Assembly (NCBI GenBank): GCA_032716605.1
Contig: CM064519.1
Location: forward strand, 30,248,205-30,312,204
Length of the DNA stretch: 64,000 nucleotides
Direction: 5' to 3'
DNA from: Paralithodes platypus
Taxonomy: Eukaryota > Arthropoda > Malacostraca > Decapoda > Lithodidae
Shown: positions 24,158 to 37,684 of the stretch, piece after piece
Numbering within the stretch: position 1 is the stretch's first letter
Layout of the letters: every line of letters begins with the position of its first letter
Position numbers and translations under genes: made by a program
The notes under the pieces: model-generated
What the model was told of the DNA's origin: nothing
Databases searched by the model: none
What the model saw: the letters and a program-made list of their open reading frames with translations, nothing else

Positions 24158-24400
24158 TTATTCATTTACAAACGCAGTCAGTCGCGGGTTTGATGCGAGA
24201 TGTTTGTCTACGCGAAGTTTAAATGAATCAACGGTGCTGCAGTCTATATCACCTCGGGGAGGCCCATTCCATAAGATGACAACTCGATTGAAGAAGACAT
24301 TTTTAGCTTCGTGTGAGTTAAAAGATTTACCAATAATTTTCCACCCGTTTCCCCGCGCGAAATTAGATTGGTCGATAGTGAAGTACTTATTACAGTTCAT
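24158..24400 (-). pseudogene. L-B C-terminal segment
   Basis: It reads NVFFNRVVILWNGPPRGDID, then STVDSFKLRVDKHL, the usual tail of LINE polyproteins after the RT thumb. Confidence 0.8.
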
Positions 24401-24701
24401 ATTGTCGAGTAAAATAAAGTTTGAGAGTAACGTTTCACTCTTGGGTTGGATAGTTGCACAGAGTAGGGGTGGGATTGAGTTGCAAGACGGGTATCACGTG
24501 CCCTACGTAAAGGAGGTGGTATACACTGGAAAAGCTCTGAGAAACATTGATTATTATTATAGTAGCGATAGAATAGCGAGAGAGATGCAACATTGCGGCG
24601 GAGAGGAGAGACTGCAGAGAGTTGGTGAGTGGACGGGAGTTAATGATACGAATGGCCTTCCTTTCAACCTTGTCTAGGAGAGCGGTGTGAGAGGAACCTC
24701 C

Positions 24702-25670
24702 CTACACATGTGAACAATACTCAATACAAGGATGCACTATGCCCCTGTACAGAGCAAGAAGCTGTTTAGGGGCAAAGAACCCCCTGAGGCGGTTGAGCAC
24801 ACCCAGCTTCTGGGAGGCTGCCTTAGCAAGACTGGTAATATGGTCCTTCCAACTGAGAGCAGAAGAAAAAGAGACACCAAGAATATTGAGAGAAGATGAA
24901 GGATTGATTTTTGTATTGTTGAAGAATAGGGGATAGTCCGCTGGGAGTTCCGTATGGGTAGATAGATGGAGAAATTGGGTTTTGGAAGCATTAAAGGTAA
25001 CAAGGTTTTCTCTGCCCCAATTGGAGATAGTATTTAGATCAGAATTCAAGAGTTCTATGGCTTCATTACGTTTGTCGTTGAGGGATTGCTGGCTGGGGCG
25101 TTCTGAAAAACTAATGGAGTAGTGTAAGGTTGAGTCGTCTGCGTATGAATGGATGGGAATTGAAGTACAGTTGAGGAGATCATTTATAAAAATTGGAAAG
25201 AGAATAGGAGTTAGGACAGAGCCCTGAGGAACACCAGAGTTTATAGGGTGAGGAAGTGAATAATGGCCGTCCACAACCGCGGCTATGGAACGGCCGGAAA
25301 GGAAATTAGAGACAAAGGCACAGATGGAGGGATAGAAACCGAAGGAGGGTAGTTTAGAAATTAAAGATTTGTGCCAGACTCTATCGAAGGCTTTCGATAT
25401 GTCTAGTGCAATAGAAAAAGTCTCACCAAAGTCCCGAAAGGAGGATGACCAAGAGTTAGTAAGATATGAAAGAAGATCACCAGTAGAGCGACCCTTAAGG
25501 AAGCCATACTGGCGATCTGAGAGCAGATTATGAGAAGAGAAATGCTTAAGAAATTTGGAAGCAAGAATGGTTTCAAAAACTTTAGAAAGACAAGAGATGA
25601 GAGCAAGTGGATGATAGTTGGAGGGTTGAGAGCGGTCACCCTTGTTTGGGACAGGTTGAATGTGAGCAAA
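24702..25670 (-). pseudogene. L-B reverse transcriptase domain
   Basis: Continuous RT coding from the QYGFLKGRS block through LDISKAFD, SGVPQGSVLTPILF, HSYADDST and NLVTFNASKTQFLHL to LNILGVSFSSALSWKDHI and GIVHPCIEYCSHV. It is the best-preserved enzyme domain in the window. A nonsense codon just upstream (about 25,672) separates it from the N-terminal part. Confidence 0.9.
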
Positions 25671-25673
25671 CTT

Positions 25674-25905
25674 CTAGCATGAAGGGAAGACGTTAGAGGA
25701 TAGACAGAGACGAAAGAGTTTACCTAGGCAGGGAGTCAGCACGGAAGCACAGTTTTTGAGAACAACAGGAGGAACACCGTCCGGACCGTACGCCTTATTA
25801 GTATTAAGCCCAGAGAAGGTAGAAAGTACATCTTTAGAAGAGATTAGGATATTAGGCATAAGTAAGAGAGAGGAGGGTGGAGGGTGAGCTGCAACAGCTA
25901 GTTCA
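25674..25905 (-). pseudogene. L-B RT N-terminal part
   Basis: It reads SSKDVLSTFSGLNTNKAYGP, then DGVPPVVLKNCASVL. The plus copy at 38,940-39,110 has the same block, which confirms the family. Confidence 0.85.
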
Positions 25906-26030
25906 GCACACTAATCGTATCCCTGACTGTCTTGGAAATCAGCCTTACATCCTTGCCTTTTTTTCCGTTGAGTTCGTCTGATCATAGCCTTTTCTTTATA
26001 ATCTGTCCCATCTCTGCAAACACATTTTCA
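25906..26030 (+). mobile_element. inverted L-B endonuclease piece at the 5' end of the minus-strand copy
   Basis: TAATCGTATCCCTGACTGTC and TCTGATCATAGCC match the L-B endonuclease end at 37,404-37,530, but in plus orientation, directly abutting the minus-strand RT. The structure fits 5' inversion during insertion (twin priming). Confidence 0.65.
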
Positions 26031-27700
26031 TCAAAATAATTATAATAAACGTTCCAATTTTAGCCTTTCCCAATTTTTCTGGTATATAGACAAAACCCAT
26101 GCCAAAGGGGCTTTCACACATACATTATCTCCATCCCGATACACCTTGACTTGGTGAATGTGGTACAATCAGTGGGATGGTTGTGTACAAGAGGGCTAAG
26201 GCGTGGGCCGTTCTACCAGCGTCCCCAGTGTCGGCATGGTGTGAGGTTTTGAGCATGTTCAAACCTTTGGAGTTGTGTCGTGGCCCATAAAAGTTTTGTG
26301 TGCCATCTTGACACCGCCGTGATACTGTCATGGCGCCGTCATTTGCCGTCCTCTGAACTGTGGCACCATCGGCGTATACATTCGGGGTGTATAGTGCAGC
26401 ATATCAATAGAGTAGAACCCTTTTTTATCTTGTATTCAGATAATCAGAAATCATGACAAAAGTCAATACTGTTTTATGCACTCGCCTTTAAATACTGACG
26501 TGCAAAACAAAAGTGACAATTCCTCGTTTCTTAATGACATCCCTAAATATGGTGTCTTCGTTCCTTGCCCGAGCTCCACTCACATATTTGGTTGTTTCTT
26601 ATCCTGCTTCTTTGTTGTCTCCCTGTTACAGACCAGACATAATTGTCGTTTGGTCTTTATTTAATCAGCATTTCATTTAAAATATGATGGAATTGAAAAA
26701 GTAATATACTACCAACACATAAGTAATTGATATGCCACAACAGTCAATAAATGTATTCACCCATCTTTTCCTAGTATGTTGACATACAAGTGGTACCCCC
26801 CCCCCCCACCCCTCCACTGTGTCACTCATCACTGACAAAATTAGGGAATATTTTTGAACAAGTTTTAATCAATTTTGGTGTCATTTTTCCTCACTATGAG
26901 TTTATGGAATAATTATGTTTGTAAGTCCATCACATCAGAGATTATTCACAGATAAAATTGAGATTAAACTGTAATTATTTATGTGAATTAATAAGGAGTA
27001 TTAATATACTAATGTCTGAAATCGAAAGATAGTTGCAGGCACAAGTATTTCCTTCAGCCTGTTTCCAAGACAATTGTTACAGGCAGATTTGCCTTTTGTC
27101 TTCTTCATGCGCACATAATAGAACAATAAATAGAGAAAACAATAGCATACTTTACGATATTACAAGCAAACCGGGGTATATATTTACATATATTTATTTG
27201 TTACAATTTGTCTTTAACTCTACATATAAATATTTTCATAGTTTTTTACTGTCTCTGCCTTATATCCAACTTAGTTCTTTTTTATACTGGTATCCAGTAA
27301 ATAGTTGAACATTTCACAATTAATTATGGATGTTGTTCAGCAAGACTTTTTTATTTACCTACTATTTATGATTTATTATATATATTTATTATGTATTTTA
27401 TATTTGGGTGAAAAGTCATGTGTGGGACTGTCGTACGTATTGTCGTCAGCCGTCATCCCTCGTCATACCGCTGTTGTTTGTCGCCATGGGTTTGTCGTCC
27501 TGAGCCGTGACTCGTTGTGCTCCGCCATCGTGCCCGTCATTGAACACAGTGGCATTGTCCTAGGTCTGTCATTGATAGTCCTATTACCGTCTTTACACCA
27601 TCGTTCCACGGTCATCTCACGCTAAAATTGGGCCCATTTTCCCCTGATTCATGCTACATTTCAGTGCCGTGGCTGTCGTGACCAAAATTGTGTATATGTG
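26031..27700. other. unassigned; C-run and CGTC-rich patch
   Basis: A C-run lies at 26,797-26,812. A patch at 27,410-27,620 repeats CGTC/CGCC/CGTG at short spacing. AT-rich elsewhere. No gene recognised. Confidence 0.4.
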
Positions 27701-29850
27701 AAAGCCTTTAGCTATTGTACTTCCTCGTCTTTGCCTCTACTTTTCCTTCAAATGGCATTACTGTCATTTCTTCCTCTGACAAAGTTGAACTCTTCATTCA
27801 AACCTTTGCTAAAAGCTCTACTTATATGATTCTGGTAGTAGTTCTCCTTCTTTATCCCACTCTCTCATGTTTATGCATAATATCTTAATCTCCTCTAAAG
27901 CTGTACTTTCCACTCTTTTTTAAATTAGTACTAAGAAGGCGACGTGTGAGCCATATGGTGCTTGCCTAAGCAAGTTTTACTAGCTTTGTCTTTTCTTTAG
28001 TATCTTCCCTTCTTGCTGGATGTTTGCTCCCATTAATTCTTTCTCGAGGAAGGGTGACTGATCTCAACTTTGTAACTATTGTCCTTTTGCTCTCTTGTAT
28101 CATTAAAGTTTTAAAATGTGTTCTTTATTACCATAATTTCTTTAGCACTTTTTCTTCACAGTTTCTACTTTCAGATCGATTGTATGGGTTCCTTGAGGAG
28201 ATCTCCTTTCTTATCTTACTAACTATTGGTCATCCTTTTTTTTTAAACCTCGATATTACCCCATAAACTGCGTTAGAAATGTCAGAAGCCTTTGATAGTC
28301 TCGTATAAATTCCTTGTTTACTTGGTTCCTATCACCTATCTGTTCCTTTATTTCCAAATTCCTTTATAATCGTTCCTTAGCTGCTGTTGTGAATTCCCAC
28401 CAATCACTTCGTAAACCTATTGATTTTGGTATTCCACGAGTCTGCTTTCTCTCCAGTTATGTTTCTAATATTCATTAATGATCTTTTCAACTGAAATACT
28501 AGTCATCTCCACTCATATGCTGATGCATTTTACCTGCACTATTGGTGATGGGTTGGTCTATCAGAGTGAGAGCTGAGCGATCTCTGCCATACCCATAGCT
28601 TACTCTGACTGTTCCTTTTACCTATATATTTCCTAGATCTCAAGTGACGGGGTCTCTTCCGTGGATTGGCCTCCCTACTGCCAACTTAGAAGTTGGCAGA
28701 TTGGGAGCCAAAGCGTCACATTTTTCCTTTGCCCCTCAACTTTCCCTTTATAATTGCTGAGGGGCACAGGGCCTTGGGTGGGGCTTTGGTTTCCCGGGCG
28801 TTTCCACACTCTCCTCAGCTTCCCGCCTTACAGTGGTTTCGGTCACCTGGGCTTTATTAGTGCTAAGCAGGGACGGTTTTGTGCGGCCGCTCGGTTATGG
28901 CCATAGCCTTGCTCGGGACCTTGGGGCTGCACGGCCAGACAGCCTAGGGAACAGCAACAACAACAACAACCTGCACTATTTAACTATCTTTCCACAGTGA
29001 CCCTCCATTCACTCCTATCACTTTAATACTCATGTGATTAGGCCATAGCACACTGGTCAATGAACTACAGTATTTCTAATTAGGTCAGAGATAACCTTGT
29101 TGTTTCGTGCTTTAAATACTTTATTTCTTCATTCATGTATCTACCTATCAGTCTTCCACACGACTATACCTTGCTCTTCCACAATGCACAAATCAACTCT
29201 ATCTCTTCTCTCGATATCCTTGGGGCCTTATATTCTTCCGACCTCTCTTGGTAGGACCATATTACCACTCTTGCTAAAATGGATTCCCAGATGTTAGGTG
29301 TGCTCAACCGTGGTTTTGCTCTTTACAAGAGTATGGTACGGCCATGTATCGAGTATTGTTCACATGACCATGGATGTTGCACCCATACAGCACTTCTCAA
29401 AAAGGTAGAGTCAAAAAGCATTTTGTCTTATCAACTCACCTCCTATTACTAATTTTCTCCAATCTCTCTACACACCGCAATGTTGCATTTCTGTATATCT
29501 TATATCACTATTAGAATAATTTATGTTCTTTAGAGCTTTTTCAATGTATGCCTCCTCCCTTATGGAGAGTAGGCAGCACCCGCCTCTCAACACATTCCCA
29601 AGCCTATCCTGTCTATCTACCTAAACAATGAACCAATTTTCTCAATCTTTCTTCGCCTCAACAAGTAAATTCTGGAAATATCATCTTCAGTCTATTTTTC
29701 TTTCATCCTAAGGCTTAAACTCTTTCAATCTACATGTTTTCGACATTTTGACTCCAATGTACCTTGAGTTTGGCTCCCTAACAAGCTTTCAATTTGAAGT
29801 GACACCTGCTACAGGCAGCTTTGCCTCTTTGATCCTTTCTTTGTTAGTTC
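27701..29850 (+). mobile_element. L-B LINE, decayed plus-strand copy split by a SINE
   Basis: TTCTTCCTCTGACAAAGTTG near 27,770, a SDRLYGFLEE block near 28,160, CTCATATGCTGATGCATTTT (the YADD site, now YADA) at 28,512-28,531, a LGVLNRGFALYKSMV-like block near 29,300 and CAGGCAGCTTTGCCTCTTTG at 29,811 follow the order of the better L-B copies. It has many stops. The SINE at 28,544-28,968 interrupts it. Confidence 0.75.
28544..28968 (+). mobile_element. (AAC)n-tailed SINE inside L-B, with 12-bp target duplication
   Basis: It is flanked by a perfect ACCTGCACTATT (28,532-28,543 and 28,969-28,980). The sequence matches the SINE at 15,356 from about its base 110 onward, so it is 5'-shorter. It ends CGGCCAGACAGCCTAGGGAA, then CAGCAACAACAACAAC. 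The host reading frame resumes directly after the duplication. Confidence 0.9.
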
Positions 29851-31208
<1,358 letters not shown>

Positions 31209-32086
31209 CACACCACCCCACCCCACCCCTCACCCACCCCTCCCCCAGCCCAAAGAACAGACAAAAATACACTCCTAACTTTTAAGGCAACAATTCCCTC
31301 CGTCTCTGTCTTTTTCGAAGGGCCAGACTTACTGCCTCTCTTTGTCGGCCCTGATGTTCTCCTGACCCAAGACGGGGAGGCCACCCATCTCCTCAAACCT
31401 ATTCTCCCTCTCTCCGCCGCTGTCTCTTTCCCTGCCTCCACCTTTTGTCTCTCTGCTTTCTATTGGGGGTCCCGGTCTCTGTTCCTTAGACCCTCTCCTC
31501 CTCACTCTTTCGCCGGACTATGGGAGCCGGCCTGCACTATATTCTATCTCCTATCTTTGGGCCTTCCGTTCCTACTCTTACAGATTTCCTTTCTCCTCAA
31601 CTGCTGCCGGTGCTGTTTGGGTCTGTGCAGGGTGCACTTTCCTTACTTTTAGTTTGCACATGCTATGTGTGTTTTCGTTTATTCAGGGATTATGTGTGTA
31701 AAAGGAAATCATAATGAGTAATTAAAACATTGCATTATATTTTAGCAGTGTACAATATATAAATATAGGATAAACCGTGTGCAGCATATGGCATAATATT
31801 TTCCACTTCAATTGTGTTTGTTTGTGTAATTATCTTTGTTCGTCTATGTATATCACTATATTCCCATGGATAACACAATTCTCTATGTAACTGATGTGGC
31901 TATGAGATAAAAGTATGTACTTAACAAATAACTAAGCCTCGTGTACACTAACATATTTATTGTATTTTCCAAGACAGTTCTATATTCTAAAACATAATAT
32001 AACCGGGTGTTACTTTAAATTGTGTCTATTAAGAAAGTATTGTCTATGGACCTTAATTGCTATATCTACTTGAGACTGCCTAAGCT
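31209..32086. other. unassigned; C/T-rich to 31,660, AT-rich after
   Basis: Open frames exist on both strands at 31,270-31,650 because of base composition. No domain was recognised and no reliable splice bracket was seen. Confidence 0.35.
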
Positions 32087-32090
32087 TTAA

Positions 32091-32400
32091 GGGGAGGTTT
32101 TTTTCTGGACCCCACTCTCCCTAATGCATATAGCCCCATTAGTTCTGAGTTTTTCAGAAGTTTGTACCATTAGTTTAGTGATGTTAAGACCTTTAGTGCC
32201 ATTAAGCTGCCTACTTTGTCCTGCCGAGCGATAGCAAGTCTGTAATTTCGGAGAAACCGGCCTTTGGCCAGAACATGTTTGTACTGATATTATGTACAAC
32301 TGTATATAAACAAATCTTGTGGGTGCTTTGTAAGCGCGATGGAGGTCTTGGGAGGAAACGGAAGCAAAATTAATAAATATATTAACAAATATAAGCAAAT
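32091..32400 (-). mobile_element. hairpin MITE (family T2), decayed copy
   Basis: It starts TTAA-GGGGAGGTTTTTTT at 32,087. It has TAGCCCCATTAGTTCTGAG, CCGAGCGATAGCAAGTCTGT and ACCGGCCTTTGGCC in family order, in the same orientation as 63,118-63,445. The right end is degraded. Confidence 0.7.
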
Positions 32401-32479
32401 CTACCCGTAAGACCAAACGTATATATTACAATGCAGGTTCCCATGTTGATCAGCTACTATTGGCGTGTAGACTGTAGAC

Positions 32480-32815
32480 CGAAATGCCAAAAAATACCCT
32501 CAGTGTTCCCTGATTAAATAGCATTGTATGAATATTCCCATATTCAAAATATGCTACAGGGGGACAATGCTTCGTGAGTTTATTGCTCAATAGGTGGTGT
32601 TCTGAGAGTGAGGGTCCGAGTCAGGAGGGTGAGACAGTGAAGCACAAAGGCAAAGCAGCTTCAGAGATGGGGCTGCTTCGAGCCGTGAGGGGGTGCTTCT
32701 CATGTCTCACTCCCTAGACTGGAACGAGACCTCACGGGCTTCACCGTGTTCTGTGGTAGAATGTACAGGATCTCAGCCTATGCGCTGAGAGGGAGTAGTT
32801 GTAATATAGAATTAA
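32480..32815 (+). mobile_element. SINE family S2, second copy
   Basis: From TACCCTCAGTGTTCCCTGAT through ATTCAAAATATGCTACAGGG to ACCTCACGGGCTTCACCGTG and CTCAGCCTATGCGCTGAGAG it parallels 21,080-21,450. The tRNA-like head is absent. Confidence 0.75.
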
Positions 32816-33160
32816 AATTAAAGCACTTTAAAAACTCAAAATACTCAACGCCAAACATACATTATAAAAACAAAAAATCCTTTCCATTCATTATGAATTC
32901 ACAATTCCATACTACTGTACATTCAATCTTAATCAATATAACCCAACACTAGAAAACATAACGGCAAAGAATACAAATATTTTTTACCACCCACTATTCT
33001 CGCCCCTCGAGCCCTGAAAACCATTAAAAAGGACTTAGAACAGGAGCGGCGGTCAGTTGTTGTAGTTGTTATTATTGTTGTTGCTGCTCTTTGCTCCGGC
33101 CAAGTCGCTCCCGGCGTTTAACGTAAAGAAATTCTCGGCGCAAATAGACTCGCTTACTTC
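32816..33160. other. unassigned AT-rich DNA
   Basis: Nothing definite; a TTG/TTA-rich patch at 33,056-33,090. Confidence 0.35.
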
Positions 33161-33164
33161 CTGG

Positions 33165-34950
33165 TGCGGGCTCAGAAGATTGGGGTCTGAGAGAAATGGG
33201 GGCTGAGATAAGCGGGGGCTGAGACAAGGGGTCGGGTAGAAGGGGGCTGAGTGAAGTGGGAGCTGGGAGAAGCGGGTCTGAGCAAAAGGGGTCGAAAGGA
33301 AGCGGGGAGGGGGCTGCGCGAAGTGGGGGCTGAGAGAATTGGGTTCTGAAAGAATTTGGGTCTGAGATAAGTGGGGGTTGAGATAAAGGGGTCAGAGGGA
33401 AGGGAGGGTTATTATAAGTGGGGGCTGAGAGAATTGGGGTGTGATAGAAGTTGTATCTAAGACTGGGGGGTCTGAGAGAATTTGGGTCGAGAGATGGGGG
33501 TCTGAGAGAATTGGGGTCTGATAGTAGTTGGATCAAAGAGCGGGAGGTTTGAGAAAAAAGGGGGCTGAGAGAGGCGGGGTCTGAGATAATGGAATGGGGT
33601 CTGATAGAAGTTGGATCTAAGTGTGGGGGGTTCTGACAAAAGGGGGCTGATAAGACGTTACTGAGATGAAAGACTGAAAAGCGGGAGGCTAGACAAAAGG
33701 GGCTTAGCGAGAGAGAGGATAAGAAATGGGGGGCGTGAATAAGGTGGCTGAGCGTTGGTCTGAGAGAAGGGGATTAGGTCTGAGAGTACGGGGGGGGGGG
33801 GGGGGGCCTGAGAGAAGGCCGCTGAATGGTGGTCTGAGAGAAAGGGGACTGAGGGAAGAGAAACTGGAAGAAGAGCAGCTGAAGGTAGCTCTGAGAGAAG
33901 ATGTCAAGAAAAAGGGACAGATAGAAGGAGGCTGAGAAAAGGGGAGCTGAACGAAGAAGGGCTGAGAAAAGATGGACTGAGAGAGTGGTGCGAAGATAAT
34001 GTGATTTAAGTGAGGGGAAGGCTGATAGGAAATGGATTGATTAGATTGGTAAGCTTAGAGAAGGTAATTTGAGTGAAGATGATCTTGATTTGGGCTGTGA
34101 CATTGCCGCAATGAGACTTGGACAATTTTTGCTAAACAATAAGTACATTGAGACAAAACCAAACAATACACATATGTAGAAATGGTTGGTAGAGAAGACG
34201 TGGGTTTGACGTTAGGATGAGAGAAGCTAATACAAGGGATGCTGAGAGAAGGGAAGCTGAGACAAGGGTGTACTGAGGAAAGGATGAGATAGTAAAAGGT
34301 GAACTGAAAGCAGGTGGGCCAAGAGAATGTAAACAGAAAACGTGTGTTGAGAAAAAGGGTGCTGAGAAATGAGGTAAAAACAGTATTTTAAAGGATCATG
34401 AATTTGACAGAAAGTGGGCTGCGAAATGGCGTGAGAAAGAACACGGGTGGACAGAAATACAATAGATCTGAGATAATGTGGCATGAAAATGAGAATTAGA
34501 TAAGCTGAAATGAGAACAATTACTTGACTGAGAGAAGGTGATCTGAGAATATTTGCGGCTGAAGTTAAGCGGTGAGAAGGTGAGTGAACAAAGATGGGCT
34601 GAGACAAAATTAAAATATAGCTTAGAGTAAAGGCTAAACGAAGTTGGATTGGGAGAACGGGAGCTGGCAAAGGGGAAACGAGGTGAAAGCAAGTGGGTTA
34701 ATTTGGGCTGTGTTAAGATGCCTATGGATAGGTGGACAGAAAAGAAAGTAGTCCAAGAGATAGTTTGAAAACCATAAATAATTTAAGAGAATGTGAGCTG
34801 GATCAAGAGAAATCTTAAGCTGAGAGAAGGTGAGTTGGGAGGCGATGGACTGAAAGCAGAATTAATCTGGGCTGACATTAGGTGAAGTATAGAAATGAAA
34901 GGCTGAGAGAAATTGGCCTTATTAAAGATGGGCTAAGAAAAGGCAAAGTA
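33165..34950. repeat. degenerate ~16-bp minisatellite, ~1.8 kb
   Basis: Units near CTGAGAGAAGTGGGGG recur roughly every 15-16 bases, on the order of 100 times. They are clearest at 33,180-33,700 and more scrambled rightward. The purine bias gives long empty frames on the minus strand rich in Ser/Gln/Pro, which I do not take as genes. A G-run lies at 33,789-33,806. Confidence 0.85.
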
Positions 34951-36820
34951 AGAATTGAATTTATAAATTACGTATATTAGTTAATATGCAGATGATAATA
35001 AAATGTGATATGACATAATACCCTTATCAAATAGAAAGTAAATATAATTTCTTGTAGATGGGAAGTCCTAATATATAATATTTCCGGCCAATGATGGAAT
35101 TATTATTCATTAATATAATGTACTTCATAATTAAATTGCCTTAATCTTCAATTAATGAGGTACTTTCTTACATATTATCAACATGATAATTATAAATATG
35201 TGTGTTGTTGTTTATCCTTTAATACTGCAAAAGAACACCCGCACGAAAATGCGAAACTAAATATCTCAGAGTCTTAGAATCAAAATGATGTGGCAATACT
35301 AAGAGTGGAAAACAATCACAAAAACCTGTATCTTTTAAATGTATGACTGTTGAACATTAATGTGATATATTTTTGCAATGCGATTTAAATGTTTCGTATT
35401 CATGACAAACGTACATAAAACAACCAATGAGGGAAATTAAACATATTGGATAAAATCTGTAGCCATAGATTTTGGAAATGTAAAATAAGATAATAAGCAC
35501 TAGCTATTAGTATTATTTAGATAATATTTAAATTAATTACTATTCATAGGACGGTACTATTATAGTTGAACAAAAATATCTATCTATTGCCAAACACCTA
35601 AATCTGGGAGGGGGTGGCACGAATTAAATGGCTCTTTGCTTTTCTGTCATTCGTTAGCCTGCGCCCCTCTTCCCACCCAATACCACTTCCACTCTTTTGA
35701 AACAACTGCATTGAGTAAACATTGTATTATCTACATAGCACCAATGCACTGTCAATTTACATCTATAACTTTCTTCGTGATGCCTATAAACTATTGTCTT
35801 TTATCAGTTTTCCTTGTCCCTTTATAAATAATGTTTTTTGATGAAATATTGTTTAACTTTTACTTTCATGATGATACAATAATAGTTATGTGTATATACT
35901 TACAACACACATACTCTCTTGCGCTCTCTCTTCTGCCAGCACCTCCAACAACAGAGCCGTGAAGGCGTGATGGATGTAGTGCTTCTCATCTCTCTCCCTC
36001 CCCTTCATCTCTACCTTTTTTCCCTACTCGACTTCATTTCTTGTTAGATGTTGCATTTAATTCACAAATAATGTATGCATGTTGCATACATAACTTTGAA
36101 AGACTAATTGTGGTGCATTGATACAATTGACTGACAATCAATTATATTTTAAATACGGTTGCATATACAGGTATAGTGTAGTTATAATTACATCACTGTA
36201 TATCGGTAAACATTCACAATCGTATGCATACGAACACACATATACATACATACACTAGGCGATGTACGTCACTCTGTGCTGGTTAAAGAGTAGCTCCGGG
36301 ATTCCAAGACGGCAGCACCATGATGCTGTAATGCACTCTATGGGAATCACATACCCCAAGAGCGCCGATCTGATGATTTTGGTTTTCTCTTTGTTTTCCT
36401 TTCTTTTTAATTTGTCTCATCCATAATCCCAAGATTTAAGGAGCAAACAAATATAATGATTTGCTATAAGACTTAGATAGAGAGATAGATAGATAGATAG
36501 AGAGAGATAGGAGAAGGTTGCAGGCATCGGTTGAACAAAGCAGTACTACTCCCGGAGAGAGCTATTGGTGGATGATAAGGATAGCTGGAACTCATATTTG
36601 ACCACTTGGCCTCCTTTGCTTGCTATTCCGTGCCTCACAAACATAGAGGGCAACTCTAGTTTGTCCTCTAAAACACCTTCTCTTTCTATCAATACATTAT
36701 ACTATTAACACATTACATACTACTCTTTCTGCTAAACAAATATATATAAATAAATAAATTAATTAAAACATAAAACAAAATAAAATATATTGCACAACAA
36801 CGACCAACCTCTGAGTTCCC
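34951..36820. other. unassigned AT-rich DNA
   Basis: A short GATA run at 36,482-36,500. No gene recognised. Confidence 0.4.
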
Positions 36821-37684
36821 TTGGATGGGTAGCATAAATGCCCCAAGCAACATGACCCCTGGTCGCGACTCCCCAAAGTGTACTGGACCGCTAACTATCT
36901 TCTTAAATATTCTTGCCCTTTCCTCTAACTTTCACTCTGTGGAACACCACCTCGTCTCCAACAAACCTTTTCTTCTTTTTCTCACAGGGACTCAAGTATC
37001 TGAAGCAAATTCCAGCAACCCCTTCTCTGTTTCCCCCTACTATCTTTATCCTAGTTTCAAAGCCAAAGGCGGATGTTGTCTATACGTGCCCAACAAACTC
37101 ACTTGTCTCGTGTTCCTGACTTTGACCCCTCTGAATTCTCAACTATCTGGCTCAAACTTTCCAGTCACTCTCAATCTAAATATGTATGTGCTGTCTATCT
37201 ATCCCCTAACACTACTGACTTTCCTAGTTTCTTTGACTACCTTACGTCTAAAGTGGAACACATTCCATTAATCTCTCCCTTCTCTGATAACTCCATCTTG
37301 GGCGATATCAACGTTCATCACCACCAATGGCTCTCCTCTCATTTCACTGACCAAACTGGTGAACAGGCTTATATTTTGTCTATCCTAAATGATCTAGAGT
37401 AGTTACTCCAGCTCGTATCCCTGACAGTTTTGGATATCGGCCTAACATTCTTGACTTATTTCTAACCTCTAATCCTTCTGCTTACAGCGTAAACCGTTTC
37501 CCTCCGTTGGGCTCCTCCGATCATAGCCTTATCTCTGGTGCCTCTCCTATCTCATCCGATCTTCCAAGCCGGAGGCGCTTGTGGCACTTTGGCACTGTTG
37601 ACTGGAAGGCTCTTCGGCAGTACATTTTTTATTTCTCAAGGAATTATTTTTTTCTTCCATGACCGGGGACCCTCAGAGTGTGCT

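Larger units (their letters stand above)
21819..25905 (-). mobile_element. L-B LINE, best copy (RT and 3' end), interrupted by LTR-like insertion
   Basis: The minus strand runs from the N-terminal part of the RT (about 25,905) to a 3' end next to a run of 22 T (21,819-21,840), which on this strand is a poly(A) tail. RT motifs: SGLNTNKAYGPDGVPPVVLK, QYGFLKGRSTGDLLSYL, ALDISKAFDRVWHKSLISKL, SGVPQGSVLTPILF and HSYADDSTLHYS. C-terminal motifs: LGVLNRLRGFFAPKQLLALY and FFNRVVILWNGPP. An in-frame stop (about 25,672) and others inactivate it. The 3' tail is split by a 1.9-kb insertion at 21,888-23,780. Clade (CR1, Jockey or I group) not fixed. Confidence 0.9.

Noticed and set aside
26125..26331. Minus-strand frame of 68 residues with balanced composition
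   Set aside because: No family recognised, no splice bracket, and no second exon nearby.
33072..34692. Ser/Pro/Gln-rich minus-strand frames
   Set aside because: Purine-biased 16-bp minisatellite gives few stops on that strand; no conserved motif.
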